From positions 310,001 to 374,000 of the forward strand of contig JAQWMR010000016.1 in the NCBI GenBank assembly GCA_029246685.1: 64,000 nt of DNA, read 5' to 3'. Of this stretch, positions 1 to 7,640 are shown in pieces (the stretch's first letter is position 1; each line of letters opens with the position of its first letter). Under the pieces are notes generated by a model that made no database searches, was not told the DNA's origin, and saw only the letters and a list, made by a program, of their open reading frames with translations. Made by a program: the position numbers and the translations under genes. The DNA is from Acidimicrobiales bacterium (GTDB lineage Bacteria > Actinomycetota > Acidimicrobiia > Acidimicrobiales > Aldehydirespiratoraceae).

Positions 1-40
1 GTGACTTCGTGGAGGACAAAACGAGGGAGCGTGTCTCTCG

Positions 41-955
41 TCACTCGGCGCCTGCGACAGCAATGGCGATCTCCGTCGCAACGACCGCGTTGTTCTCCGC
101 GAGCGCCAGGTTGGCGGGCACGCTGTCACCGTCCGTCGCGTCGGCGATCGCGCCCAATACGACCGGTGTCACGGCCGGGCCGCGGAGGCCCCGCTGCTCG
201 ACGTCCGCGAGCGCCCGGTCCAGCGCCTCGTCGATTCGGGCGGGGTCGAGCTCGGCCGCTGCAGGAATCGGGTTGGCGACGAGGATCCCGCCAGGGTGAC
301 CGACCGTGGCTTGCGACCGCAGCATCGCGGCAACGTCGGCTCCACTGGTCACCGTGTGGCCGAGCGCAAGCCCGCTGTCGCGCACATAGAAGGCCGGGAA
401 CCGGTCCGTGTTCCAGCCGACGACCGGAACACCGAGCGTCTCGAGATGCTCGAGTGTGGCGGAGAGATCGAGAAAGGCCTTCGCCCCGGCCGACACGGTG
501 ACCACGGGATGGCGAGCCAGCGCCGGAAGGTCGTGGCTGATGTCGTGGGTGATCTCGGCGCCACGATGGACCCCGCCGATCCCGCCCGTGGCGAAGACCT
601 GGACGCCGGCCGCAGCGGCGAGTGTGACCGTCGCCGAAACCGTGGTGACGCCGACGCCCACACCGGTCGCGATCGAGTAGCCGAGGTCGCGCGCCGCCAC
701 CTTGATGGCGCCGCCGAGCACTCGCTCGAGCTCGATCTCGTCGACCCCTACCCGGGCCACGCCGTCGATGACCGCAGTCAGCGCCGGAATTGCGCCACAG
801 GCACGGATCGCCCCCACACACTGCTCGTAACAGGTGTGGTTGTGCGGCGCCGGCAGCCCGAATCCACTGAAGATCGTGGACTCGAGCGCTACGATCGGTG
901 TGCGGTCCGCGAGCGCGTCGATGATCTCCGATGAGATCCGCAGGGTGGAGTTCAT
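41..955 (-). CDS. psuG: Pseudouridine-5'-phosphate glycosidase (PsuG family)
   Basis: The 304-residue product should cleave pseudouridine 5'-phosphate reversibly to uracil and ribose 5-phosphate in the cytoplasm. It spans the whole family length. The ALESTIFSGFGLPAPHN block carries the family glutamate (about E25), VSAGAKAFLDL carries the family lysine (about K159), and an aspartate sits near D142 (HDISHDL). The Gly-rich FATGGIGGVHRG segment is also typical. No PsuK-type pseudouridine kinase gene is next to it within the window, so the pathway partner lies outside or is absent. It is divergent from the acyl-CoA synthetase, with about 47 bp between the starts. Family assignment is firm; the physiological direction is not visible. 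Confidence 0.93.
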   Translation of the reverse strand: MNSTLRISSEIIDALADRTPIVALESTIFSGFGLPAPHNHTCYEQCVGAIRACGAIPALTAVIDGVARVGVDEIELERVLGGAIKVAARDLGYSIATGVGVGVTTVSATVTLAAAAGVQVFATGGIGGVHRGAEITHDISHDLPALARHPVVTVSAGAKAFLDLSATLEHLETLGVPVVGWNTDRFPAFYVRDSGLALGHTVTSGADVAAMLRSQATVGHPGGILVANPIPAAAELDPARIDEALDRALADVEQRGLRGPAVTPVVLGAIADATDGDSVPANLALAENNAVVATEIAIAVAGAE

Positions 956-1002
956 CCGCCGAGCTTACGCGGTGTGGGTGCGGCCGGAATCCCGCGATAG
1001 CA

Positions 1003-2733
1003 ATGGCAACAGTGATCGATGTATTGAAGTCCACATGGGAAGAACTGACCGCCCCGGGAGCACAGTTCGCGTACTCCGAGCAGGAAGTCCGGGGCATGAC
1101 GATGCGCGTGTTCGACGGCGCGCCGCCCGACATGCGCTTCCTGTGGGAGATGTCCGCCGGCTTCGGCGACAAGACCTACATCGTCTACGAGGACGAGCGG
1201 ATCACCTACGCCGAGGCCCACGCGGCGGTGCGCTCGCTCGCTCACCATCTCGTCAACGAGCACAGCATCGGCTCCGGAGACCGGGTCGCGATCGCCATGC
1301 GCAACTACCCCGAGTGGGCCATCGCGTACTGGGCGACGGTCGTGATCGGCGCGGCCGCCGTCGGCGTCAACGCGTGGTGGACGAGCGCTGAGCTCGAATT
1401 CGGCCTCGGCGATTCCCGCCCCAAGGTGGTCATCGCCGACGACGAGCGCCTCGAACGCCTCCTTCCGGTCTTGGACGGGCTTCGCGCCGATGGCCCGATG
1501 GCCGTCATCGCCGTTCGCTCCGACCGCAATCTGCCAGACAACTCGGCGCGCTGGTCCGATGTCGTCGACGCCGACAACGCACCCGCCGATCTGCCGCCCG
1601 CCACGATCGACCCCGACGATGACATGTGCATCTTCTACACGTCGGGCACCACGGGCTTCCCGAAGGGCGCTCAGCTGACCCATCGGGGTTCGGTCCACAA
1701 CGTGTTGCACCTCGCGTTCGCCAACACGAGCGCGGCGGTGGCCTCGGCAAAGGTCGCTGCTGCTGAGGGCACCGAAGACGAGAAGGCCAAGGACGCCGAG
1801 CCGGCGATCATGGTCCCCACGCCGCTCTTCCATGTGACCGCCAACAATTGCGTTCTGCATCCCGGCACCCTCACCGGCGCGAAGCTCGTCTTCATGCGCA
1901 AGTGGGACGCAGCCCGAGCGATCGAACTCATCGAGCGGGAGCAGGTGGCGACGTTCACCGGCGTGCCCACGATGAGCCGCGAGATGCTCATGCACCCGGA
2001 CTGGCAGACGCGCGACACCTCGACCCTCGCCTCGATGGGCGGCGGCGGTGCGGCACTGCAGCCGGATCTCGTCGAGAAGATCGACGACGCCGAAGGCGCC
2101 GTCAAGCCGAGCACCGGCTACGGCCTGACCGAGACGCACGGCATCATCACCGCCGTCGGCAACCGGTTCTTCAGCGAGCGGCCGACCTCCGCCGGCCTGA
2201 TCATGCCCACCTTCTACGCCAAGGTCGTCGACGAGGACGACAACGAGGTTCCGGCCGGCGAGCGGGGCGAGCTCTGTGTCAAGGGTCCCGCCGTCGTGAA
2301 GGGCTACCTCAACCGTGAGGAAGCCACTGCCGAGGCCATCGTCGACGGCTGGTTCCACACCGGCGACATCGTCTACATGGACGAGGACGACTTCGTGCAC
2401 ATCGTCGACCGGGCCAAGGACATGGTCCTGCGGGGCGGCGAAAACATCTACTGCGCCGAGGTCGAGGCTGCGATCTACGAGCACCCGAGCGTGGCCGAGG
2501 CCGCGGTGTTCGGTGTGCCGGACGACCGCCTCGGAGAGGCCGTCGGCGTCGCGATCTTCCCGAAGGAAGGCGCGACGATCGATCAGGCCAGCCTGTCAGC
2601 TCACCTCGAACCGCTCCTCGCCAAGTTCAAGATCCCCGAGCACGTCTGGGTCCGCAACGAGCCGCTCCCCCAGAACGCCAACGGCAAGTTCCTGAAGCGC
2701 GAGCTGCGCGAGGAACTCGCCCCGTCGGACTGA
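1003..2733 (+). CDS. Acyl-CoA synthetase (AMP-forming, class I adenylate-forming)
   Basis: This 576-residue enzyme should activate a carboxylic acid to acyl-AMP and then acyl-CoA. The P-loop motif YTSGTTGFPKGAQLTH, the later GYGLTETHG motif, the GWFHTGDI motif and the C-terminal GKFLKREL lysine motif are all present in order. I chose the ATG at 1003 because the upstream part of the frame lies in the promoter shared with divergent psuG and has no domain-like sequence. The substrate is not readable from motifs; medium- or long-chain fatty acid is likely given the lipid genes elsewhere. An insertion rich in Ala, Glu and Lys near residues 245-270 is slightly unusual. Its 3' end runs into a dispersed repeat shared with the convergent hydrolase gene. 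Confidence 0.88.
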   Translation: MATVIDVLKSTWEELTAPGAQFAYSEQEVRGMTMRVFDGAPPDMRFLWEMSAGFGDKTYIVYEDERITYAEAHAAVRSLAHHLVNEHSIGSGDRVAIAMRNYPEWAIAYWATVVIGAAAVGVNAWWTSAELEFGLGDSRPKVVIADDERLERLLPVLDGLRADGPMAVIAVRSDRNLPDNSARWSDVVDADNAPADLPPATIDPDDDMCIFYTSGTTGFPKGAQLTHRGSVHNVLHLAFANTSAAVASAKVAAAEGTEDEKAKDAEPAIMVPTPLFHVTANNCVLHPGTLTGAKLVFMRKWDAARAIELIEREQVATFTGVPTMSREMLMHPDWQTRDTSTLASMGGGGAALQPDLVEKIDDAEGAVKPSTGYGLTETHGIITAVGNRFFSERPTSAGLIMPTFYAKVVDEDDNEVPAGERGELCVKGPAVVKGYLNREEATAEAIVDGWFHTGDIVYMDEDDFVHIVDRAKDMVLRGGENIYCAEVEAAIYEHPSVAEAAVFGVPDDRLGEAVGVAIFPKEGATIDQASLSAHLEPLLAKFKIPEHVWVRNEPLPQNANGKFLKRELREELAPSD

Positions 2734-2734
2734 G

Positions 2735-2771
2735 TTGTAGCGGGTGTCTGACCCCAGTCGAAGCGGTTAGC
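2735..2771. repeat. Dispersed stop-codon-overlapping repeat, copy 1
   Basis: This is one of three related elements in the window (others at 24227-24268 and 63286-63330). It has a near-palindromic core (GGGTGTCTGACCCC) flanked by AGCGG-type direct repeats and ends in GGTTAGC. On the minus strand GCTAAC supplies the TAA stop (2769-2767) of the hydrolase gene. It occupies the whole 33-bp gap between two convergent genes, so it could act as a bidirectional terminator or be a REP-like element. It has no U-run. Confidence 0.7.
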
Positions 2772-3522
2772 GGTCTTGCATGAAGGGGAAGTCGGCGCGG
2801 ACTTGGGCGACCATCGCAGGGTCGATGTCGCCGATGATCGTCGCGACCTCACCGGACGGCGCTTCGATGACGGCGCCGAGCGGGTCGACGATCACCGAAT
2901 CGCCTGCGTAGTCGAGGCGGCCGGCGGAGCCGACCCGGTTCACGCCGACGACGTAGGCCTGGTTCTCGATCGCTCGAGCTCGCAGCAATGTCGACCAGTG
3001 GAGCCGGCGGGCCTCCGGCCAGTTCGCGGGGACGATGTAGCAATCCGTGGTCGCAGCCTCGTCCCAGAAGAGGTCCGTGAAGCGCAGGTCGTAGCAGATG
3101 AGCGGCGTGACCCGGACGCCCTTGACGTCGACCGTCAGCCGATCCCGGCCGGCCGCGTAGTGCTCGTCTTCCTTGGCGTACGTGAACGGATGGACCTTCG
3201 AGTAGCGGTGGTCGCGGCCGTCAGGCCCGGCCATGAGGAGCCGATTCGTCGGCTTGTCGTAACCCTCGGTGTGCTCGGGGAAGGAGCCGACGATCCACGC
3301 GCCCGTACGGGCCGCCGTCTCCTTCATGAACGTGGAGGTGGGCCCGTCCGGCCGTTCAGCGATCTCAACGGAGTTCATCGAGAAGCCCGTCGACCACATC
3401 TCGGACACGACGACCATGTCGGCACCGTCGTCCACCGCGGCCTCGATCATTGGCGTGATGTTGGCGAAGTTCTCGTCCGGCTTCTCCCAGACGATGTCGT
3501 GCTGGATTCCCGCGACCCTCAT
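2767..3522 (-). CDS. Carbon-nitrogen hydrolase, omega-amidase (Nit2/MtnU)-like
   Basis: The 251-residue protein is a single nitrilase-fold domain. The catalytic triad is visible as E41 (VVSEMW), K109 (YSKVHPF) and C143 (LICYDLR), and the LLRARAIENQAYVVGVNRVG segment is typical of the omega-amidase branch. Omega-amidases deaminate alpha-ketoglutaramate or ketosuccinamate, the products of glutamine or asparagine transaminases. The gene starts only 5 nt after the aminotransferase gene on the same strand, which supports a two-step transaminase/omega-amidase unit as in the mtnU/mtnV arrangement of Bacillus. Its stop codon lies inside a dispersed repeat. Exact substrate is inferred. Confidence 0.85.
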   Translation of the reverse strand: MRVAGIQHDIVWEKPDENFANITPMIEAAVDDGADMVVVSEMWSTGFSMNSVEIAERPDGPTSTFMKETAARTGAWIVGSFPEHTEGYDKPTNRLLMAGPDGRDHRYSKVHPFTYAKEDEHYAAGRDRLTVDVKGVRVTPLICYDLRFTDLFWDEAATTDCYIVPANWPEARRLHWSTLLRARAIENQAYVVGVNRVGSAGRLDYAGDSVIVDPLGAVIEAPSGEVATIIGDIDPAMVAQVRADFPFMQDR

Positions 3523-3527
3523 GGAAC

Positions 3528-4718
3528 TCAGTCTCCCTCGAACCCGTCGGCTGCGAGCAACCGTCGGCAGGCTTCGTCGAGCACCTCATCCTTCTTGCAG
3601 AAGGCGAAGCGCACGAGGTGACGGCCCTCGTCCTCGTTGTCGTAGAAGACCTGCGACGGCACGGCGACCACGCCGGCCGTCTTCGGGAGCGACATGCAGA
3701 AGTCGATGCCATCGGCCGCGCCGACCGAGCGAATGTCGACGGTGACGAAGTACGTGCCCTGCGGCTTGATCGTTTCGAACCCGGCGGCGACGAGCCCGGC
3801 GCTGAGCCGCTCGCGCTTCGACGCCATCTCGCCCACGTACGACTCGAAGAAGTCGTCGCCCAGGTGGAGCCCAGCGGCGACTGCGTGCTGCCACGGACCG
3901 CCGGAGGCGAACGTGAGGAACTGCTTGGCGGTACGCACCGCCGAGATGAGGTCGGCCGGGCCGCACGCCCAACCGATCTTCCAACCGGTGAACGAGAAGA
4001 TCTTGCCGGCCGACGAGATCGTGACGGTCCGTTCGGCCATCCCCGGAAGGGTCGCGAGCGGGATGTGCTCGTTGCCTTCGTACACGAGGTGTTCGTAGAC
4101 CTCGTCGGTCACCACGAGCACGTCTCGCCCGATGCAGATCCGAGCGATCGTCTCCAGCTCCTCACGGTTGAAGACCTTGCCGGTCGGATTGTGTGGCGTG
4201 TTGAGCAACAGCAGTTTCGTGGCCGGTGTGAAGGCGGCTTCGAGCTCTGCCGCGTCGAACGTGAAGTCCTTGCCCCGAAGCGTGACGACTCGCCGAGTCG
4301 CGCCGCTCATGGCGATGCCGGCGGCGTAGCTGTCGTAGTAGGGCTCGAAGGTGACGACCTCGTCGCCGGGCCCGGCGAGCGCTAGCAGCGAGGCGGCGAG
4401 CGCTTCAGTGGCACCGGTTGTCACGAGGATCTCTCCGTCGGGATCGAACTCCTGGCCACGGAAGCGACGTCGGTGATCAGAGATCGCCTCGCGCAGCACC
4501 GGAAGACCCGGAAGCGGCGGGTACTGGTTGTGACCCTCGTTGATGGCGGCGATCGCCGCTTGGGACACCGAGATCGGCCCGTCGGTGTCAGGAAAGCCTT
4601 GGCCCAGGTTCACCGACTGCGTCTCGATAGCGAGCGCGGACATCGCCGTGAAGATGGTGGTGCCGAATCCTTGCAACCGGTCGGTCAGGAAGGGCGCTCG
4701 ATCAGCCGAAGAAGTCAC
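3528..4718 (-). CDS. Class I/II PLP aminotransferase (glutamine/methionine transaminase-like)
   Basis: This 396-residue fold-type I aminotransferase has the PLP lysine in SSAGKIFSFTGWK (K239), the NTPHNPTG segment (173-180) and the PLP-ring aspartate in VTDEVYEH (D205). The sequence resembles kynurenine/glutamine transaminase K and the methionine aminotransferase YbdL group; DapC-type annotations are also common for this family. The omega-amidase-like gene follows 5 nt downstream, so the likely role is transamination of a keto acid with glutamine, followed by removal of the amide from alpha-ketoglutaramate, for example in methionine salvage. The start ATG at 4718 gives the usual N-terminus. 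A perfect inverted repeat lies just upstream. Confidence 0.88.
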   Translation of the reverse strand: MTSSADRAPFLTDRLQGFGTTIFTAMSALAIETQSVNLGQGFPDTDGPISVSQAAIAAINEGHNQYPPLPGLPVLREAISDHRRRFRGQEFDPDGEILVTTGATEALAASLLALAGPGDEVVTFEPYYDSYAAGIAMSGATRRVVTLRGKDFTFDAAELEAAFTPATKLLLLNTPHNPTGKVFNREELETIARICIGRDVLVVTDEVYEHLVYEGNEHIPLATLPGMAERTVTISSAGKIFSFTGWKIGWACGPADLISAVRTAKQFLTFASGGPWQHAVAAGLHLGDDFFESYVGEMASKRERLSAGLVAAGFETIKPQGTYFVTVDIRSVGAADGIDFCMSLPKTAGVVAVPSQVFYDNEDEGRHLVRFAFCKKDEVLDEACRRLLAADGFEGD

Positions 4719-4738
4719 CAGGAAATTGTACGACTTCT

Positions 4739-4758
4739 CTCGAAGCTCTTACTTCGAG
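4739..4758. promoter_or_regulatory. Inverted repeat CTCGAAG-N6-CTTCGAG in a divergent promoter
   Basis: Two perfect 7-bp arms separated by 6 bp lie between the aminotransferase start (4718, minus) and the secreted-protein gene (4843, plus). A second, looser pair (GGGTGTG and CACACCC) follows at about 4765-4793. Position and symmetry suggest an operator for a dimeric regulator, but no regulator gene is adjacent and the match could be chance. Confidence 0.35.
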
Positions 4759-4842
4759 TCTCCAGGGTGTGATCCCAGAGAGGCACCACACCCATCCGAT
4801 CCCCCAGATTTTCGCTGGATCATGAGACAAGGAATCACACTG

Positions 4843-5445
4843 ATGAACAAGAAGTTGCTTGCCACCGCCGCAGCTGCCTCCACCCTGGGTGGAGCCGTCG
4901 CCGGCGCCACCCTGCTCGCCCCCGGCGGTGCCGGTGCCGAGGAAGACGCAGAAGCCCCCGACGAAGGACACGTCCGCCCCGATCCGGGCGAGCGGATCTC
5001 CGCTGCTCTCCAGGGTCTCGTGGATGACGGCACCCTCACCGAGTCCCAGGTCGACGCGGTCGTCCAGGCCCTTCAGGACGCCCGCCCCGAAGGCCGCCAC
5101 GGCCCCCGTGGCTTCGGTGCCGGCGAAGACCTCGCCGCCATCCTCGGCCTCGAAGGTGAAGACATCCGTGCCGCGCTGAAGGACGGCTCGTCGCTCAGCG
5201 ATCTCGCTGACCAGCAGGGTGTCGACAGCCAGGAGCTGGTCGATGCGATCGTCGCCGCCTCCGAGGAGCGCGTGAACGGCGCCCTCAAGAGCGACCGCAT
5301 CGATCAGGAGAAGGCCGACGAGATCCTCGCCGGTGCTGAGGAGAAGGCCGAGAGCATCGTCAACGGCGAGTTCGAAGGCCGTCGCGGCCCCGGCGGTCCT
5401 CGTGGTGGATTCGGAGGCGTGCCGACGCCCGAGGCCGACGCCTGA
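4843..5445 (+). CDS. Secreted acidic protein of unknown function
   Basis: The 200-residue product starts with a clear Sec signal peptide (MNKKLLATAAAASTLGG, with likely cleavage after GGAGA near residue 30). The mature part is acidic and helical, and ends in a Gly/Arg-rich tail. Two segments resemble each other: a helix ending in SQVDAVVQALQDA and a later one with QEKADEILAGAEEKAESIV. Between them, SDLADQQGVDSQELVDAIV looks like a small helical repeat seen in actinobacterial secreted proteins. I chose the ATG at 4843 because AAGGA lies about 9 nt upstream and the signal peptide follows directly; the ATG at 4822 is possible. It is followed by a strong UUCG hairpin. No function is assigned. Confidence 0.8.
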   Translation: MNKKLLATAAAASTLGGAVAGATLLAPGGAGAEEDAEAPDEGHVRPDPGERISAALQGLVDDGTLTESQVDAVVQALQDARPEGRHGPRGFGAGEDLAAILGLEGEDIRAALKDGSSLSDLADQQGVDSQELVDAIVAASEERVNGALKSDRIDQEKADEILAGAEEKAESIVNGEFEGRRGPGGPRGGFGGVPTPEADA

Positions 5446-5475
5446 TTCGTCTCTCCGGAGAACCGATCCGCCACC

Positions 5476-5505
5476 CGGTGCCGGGGCCTTCGGGCCTCGG
5501 TACCG
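5476..5505 (+). terminator. GC-rich hairpin with UUCG tetraloop
   Basis: A 13-bp RNA stem (allowing two G-U pairs) closes on a TTCG loop at 5489-5492, between the secreted-protein stop (5445) and the Nudix start (5530). No U-tract follows, as is common for actinobacterial terminators. It may separate transcription of the two genes. Confidence 0.6.
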
Positions 5506-5529
5506 TCGCGTTCGACCTACGGTGATCCG

Positions 5530-6162
5530 GTGCTCGACCGCCTCGCCGAACTTGCCGCCCACCCGGCTCCCACTCTCGAGGCGGACTTCCCGCGCGGTGA
5601 CAGCGCGGTCCTCGTATTGCTCGTCGGCGCGGCGACAAAGGAGCCGGCGATCATCCTCACGCGTCGCGCCACGCGGCTGCGGACCGACCCCGGCTTCGTC
5701 GCCTTCCCAGGCGGCCGGATCGAGGACGGCGAGACGCCGGAGGAGGCGGCCGTACGCGAGTGCGTCGAGAAGGTGGCGATTGTCGTCGAGGGCACCACGA
5801 TTCATGGCCGGCTACCCGAGAGTTGGAACGGCGCCGGCTTCCGCATCATTCCGGTCGTCGCGTCGCTGCCCGGTGATGTCGAGCTCTTACCCGAGGGCGG
5901 CGAGGTTCACGAGGCGGCCGAACTCCATCTCGCCGAAGTCATGCGAGATGACCTTCATCGAAATGTCACCACCACGATCGACGGCCATGACTTCGTCGAC
6001 GACTCGATCACGCTCGATCTCGCTGGAACCGAGTGGGAGCTGTTCGGCCCCACTGCCGACATCGCTCGCGACCCCACCGCGTTCCTCCGCGGTCAAGAGC
6101 GGGACTCGATCAGGCGCCGCCAGGCCGACCTCGACCACTTCGCCGCGCACCGCTGGGTTTGA
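5530..6162 (+). CDS. Nudix-family protein with a degenerate Nudix box (CoA pyrophosphatase-like)
   Basis: The 210-residue protein resembles Nudix CoA diphosphatases, with an N-terminal strand region (DSAVLVLLVG) and FPGGRIEDGE leading into the box. The consensus box is Gx5Ex7REUxEExGU. Here the helix reads RECVEKVAI, so the second Glu of the EE pair is Lys and the conserved Gly is Ala. The replaced Glu is a metal ligand in MutT-type enzymes, so activity may be reduced or changed. It starts at GTG 5530, 32 nt before the next gene and after a hairpin terminator. An inactive regulatory or scaffold Nudix fold is an alternative. Confidence 0.78.
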   Translation: MLDRLAELAAHPAPTLEADFPRGDSAVLVLLVGAATKEPAIILTRRATRLRTDPGFVAFPGGRIEDGETPEEAAVRECVEKVAIVVEGTTIHGRLPESWNGAGFRIIPVVASLPGDVELLPEGGEVHEAAELHLAEVMRDDLHRNVTTTIDGHDFVDDSITLDLAGTEWELFGPTADIARDPTAFLRGQERDSIRRRQADLDHFAAHRWV

Positions 6163-6194
6163 CCCCTGCACTTCGCGGCGAGTTCGATGACCCC

Positions 6195-7640
6195 GTGACC
6201 AGCACTCCCACCTTCGGCATCATCGGCGCGGGCATGTCCGGCATCCTCGCCGCCGTGAAGCTCCAGGAGGCCGGCCTCGACTTCCGCGTCTTCGAGAAGG
6301 CGGACAAGGTCGGCGGCACGTGGCGCGAGAACACCTATCCCGGCATCGCCTGCGACGTGCCGTCGCACATCTACAGCTACACATTCGCCCTGAATCCCGA
6401 GTGGAGCTACTTCTGCTCGCCGGGATCCGAGATCCAGACCTACTTCGAGACGGTGGTCGATCGGTACGGGATCGACGACCGGATCCGTTTCGACGACGCG
6501 ATCGTCGACTGCCGCTGGACCGAAGACGAGCGCTGGAAGGTCGAGACCGCCTCGGGCTACACCGAGACCTTCGACTTTCTCATCGCGGCGACCGGGATCC
6601 TTCACCATCCGAAGCTGCCACCCATCGACGGCGTCGACACCTTCGCCGGACCGAGCTTCCACAGCGCCCGCTGGGATCACGACGTGGAACTCGACGGCAA
6701 GCGCGTCGGCATCGTGGGAACCGGCTCGAGCGGCGTGCAGATCACCGGCGCGCTCGCCAACCGGGCGGCCGAGGTGAAGGTCTTCCAACGCACCGCCCAG
6801 TGGGTGATGCCGGTCGAGCAAACCGAGTACTCCGAGTCCCAGAAGGAGGACTTCCGGACCGACGCGGATCTCCTGACCGAGACGCACGACAACCTGCAAG
6901 AGGCGTTCAACACCGGATTCGCCACGAGCATCCTCGACAAGGAATCGGGGATGTCCGACGCCATCGAAGCGCGATGCCGCGAGATCCTCGCCGGCCTGCC
7001 GGAAGAGCTCCAAGCGAAGGTGACGCCCGACTACCGCGCCGGTTGCAAGCGGCTCGTCGTGTCCCACAACTGGTACGACGCCATCCAGACCGACTCTGTG
7101 GAGATCGTCACGGACTCGATCGCATCGATCGAGCCCACGGGGGTTCGCACGGAGGACGGCGAGCTACGCGAGGTCGACGTTCTCGTCCTGGCGACCGGCT
7201 TCAAAGTAGACGCATTCATGCGGCCGATGACGATCGCGGGCATCGACGGCGTGCTCCTGGACGAAGCGTGGGCCGACCGGCCGAGCGCCTACATGGCGGT
7301 GGCGGTTCCCGGTTTCCCGAACTTCTTCATGCTGAACGGACCCAACAGCCCCGTCGGCAATTTCTCGCTGATCCAGACCGCCGAGATGCAGTTCGAGTAC
7401 GTGATGGACATGGTCGAACGCGTCCGCGACGGACAGATGCCGCTCGCGATGGTGACCGAAGAAGCTGCCGCCCGCTTCGAGGACGAGCGCACCGAGGCCG
7501 CCGGCGACACGGTGTGGGCCACAGGTTGTCGCAGCTGGTACCTGGACGACCGCGGCATCCCGTTCGCGTGGCCCTTCCCCTTCGACCGGTTCCGCCGAGA
7601 GATGGCCGAACCCCGCCTGGGCGACTACGTCACCGCTTGA
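6195..7640 (+). CDS. Flavin-containing monooxygenase, Baeyer-Villiger type
   Basis: The 481-residue protein has two dinucleotide-binding motifs: FAD-binding GIIGAGMSG at residues 8-16 and NADPH-binding GIVGTGSSGVQ in the middle. The FAGPSFHSARWD stretch fits the FxGxxxHxxxW(P/D) fingerprint of Baeyer-Villiger monooxygenases, which convert ketones to esters using NADPH and O2. The GTG start at 6195 places the FAD motif at the expected distance from the N-terminus; nothing upstream in frame is protein-like. Its last 16 nt overlap the end of the convergent histidine kinase gene. The ketone substrate is unknown. Confidence 0.88.
   Translation: MTSTPTFGIIGAGMSGILAAVKLQEAGLDFRVFEKADKVGGTWRENTYPGIACDVPSHIYSYTFALNPEWSYFCSPGSEIQTYFETVVDRYGIDDRIRFDDAIVDCRWTEDERWKVETASGYTETFDFLIAATGILHHPKLPPIDGVDTFAGPSFHSARWDHDVELDGKRVGIVGTGSSGVQITGALANRAAEVKVFQRTAQWVMPVEQTEYSESQKEDFRTDADLLTETHDNLQEAFNTGFATSILDKESGMSDAIEARCREILAGLPEELQAKVTPDYRAGCKRLVVSHNWYDAIQTDSVEIVTDSIASIEPTGVRTEDGELREVDVLVLATGFKVDAFMRPMTIAGIDGVLLDEAWADRPSAYMAVAVPGFPNFFMLNGPNSPVGNFSLIQTAEMQFEYVMDMVERVRDGQMPLAMVTEEAAARFEDERTEAAGDTVWATGCRSWYLDDRGIPFAWPFPFDRFRREMAEPRLGDYVTA

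Noticed and set aside
952..2484. A 510-codon minus-strand frame across the acyl-CoA synthetase
   Set aside because: It is the antisense shadow of a gene with all adenylate-forming motifs; the translated sequence resembles no protein.
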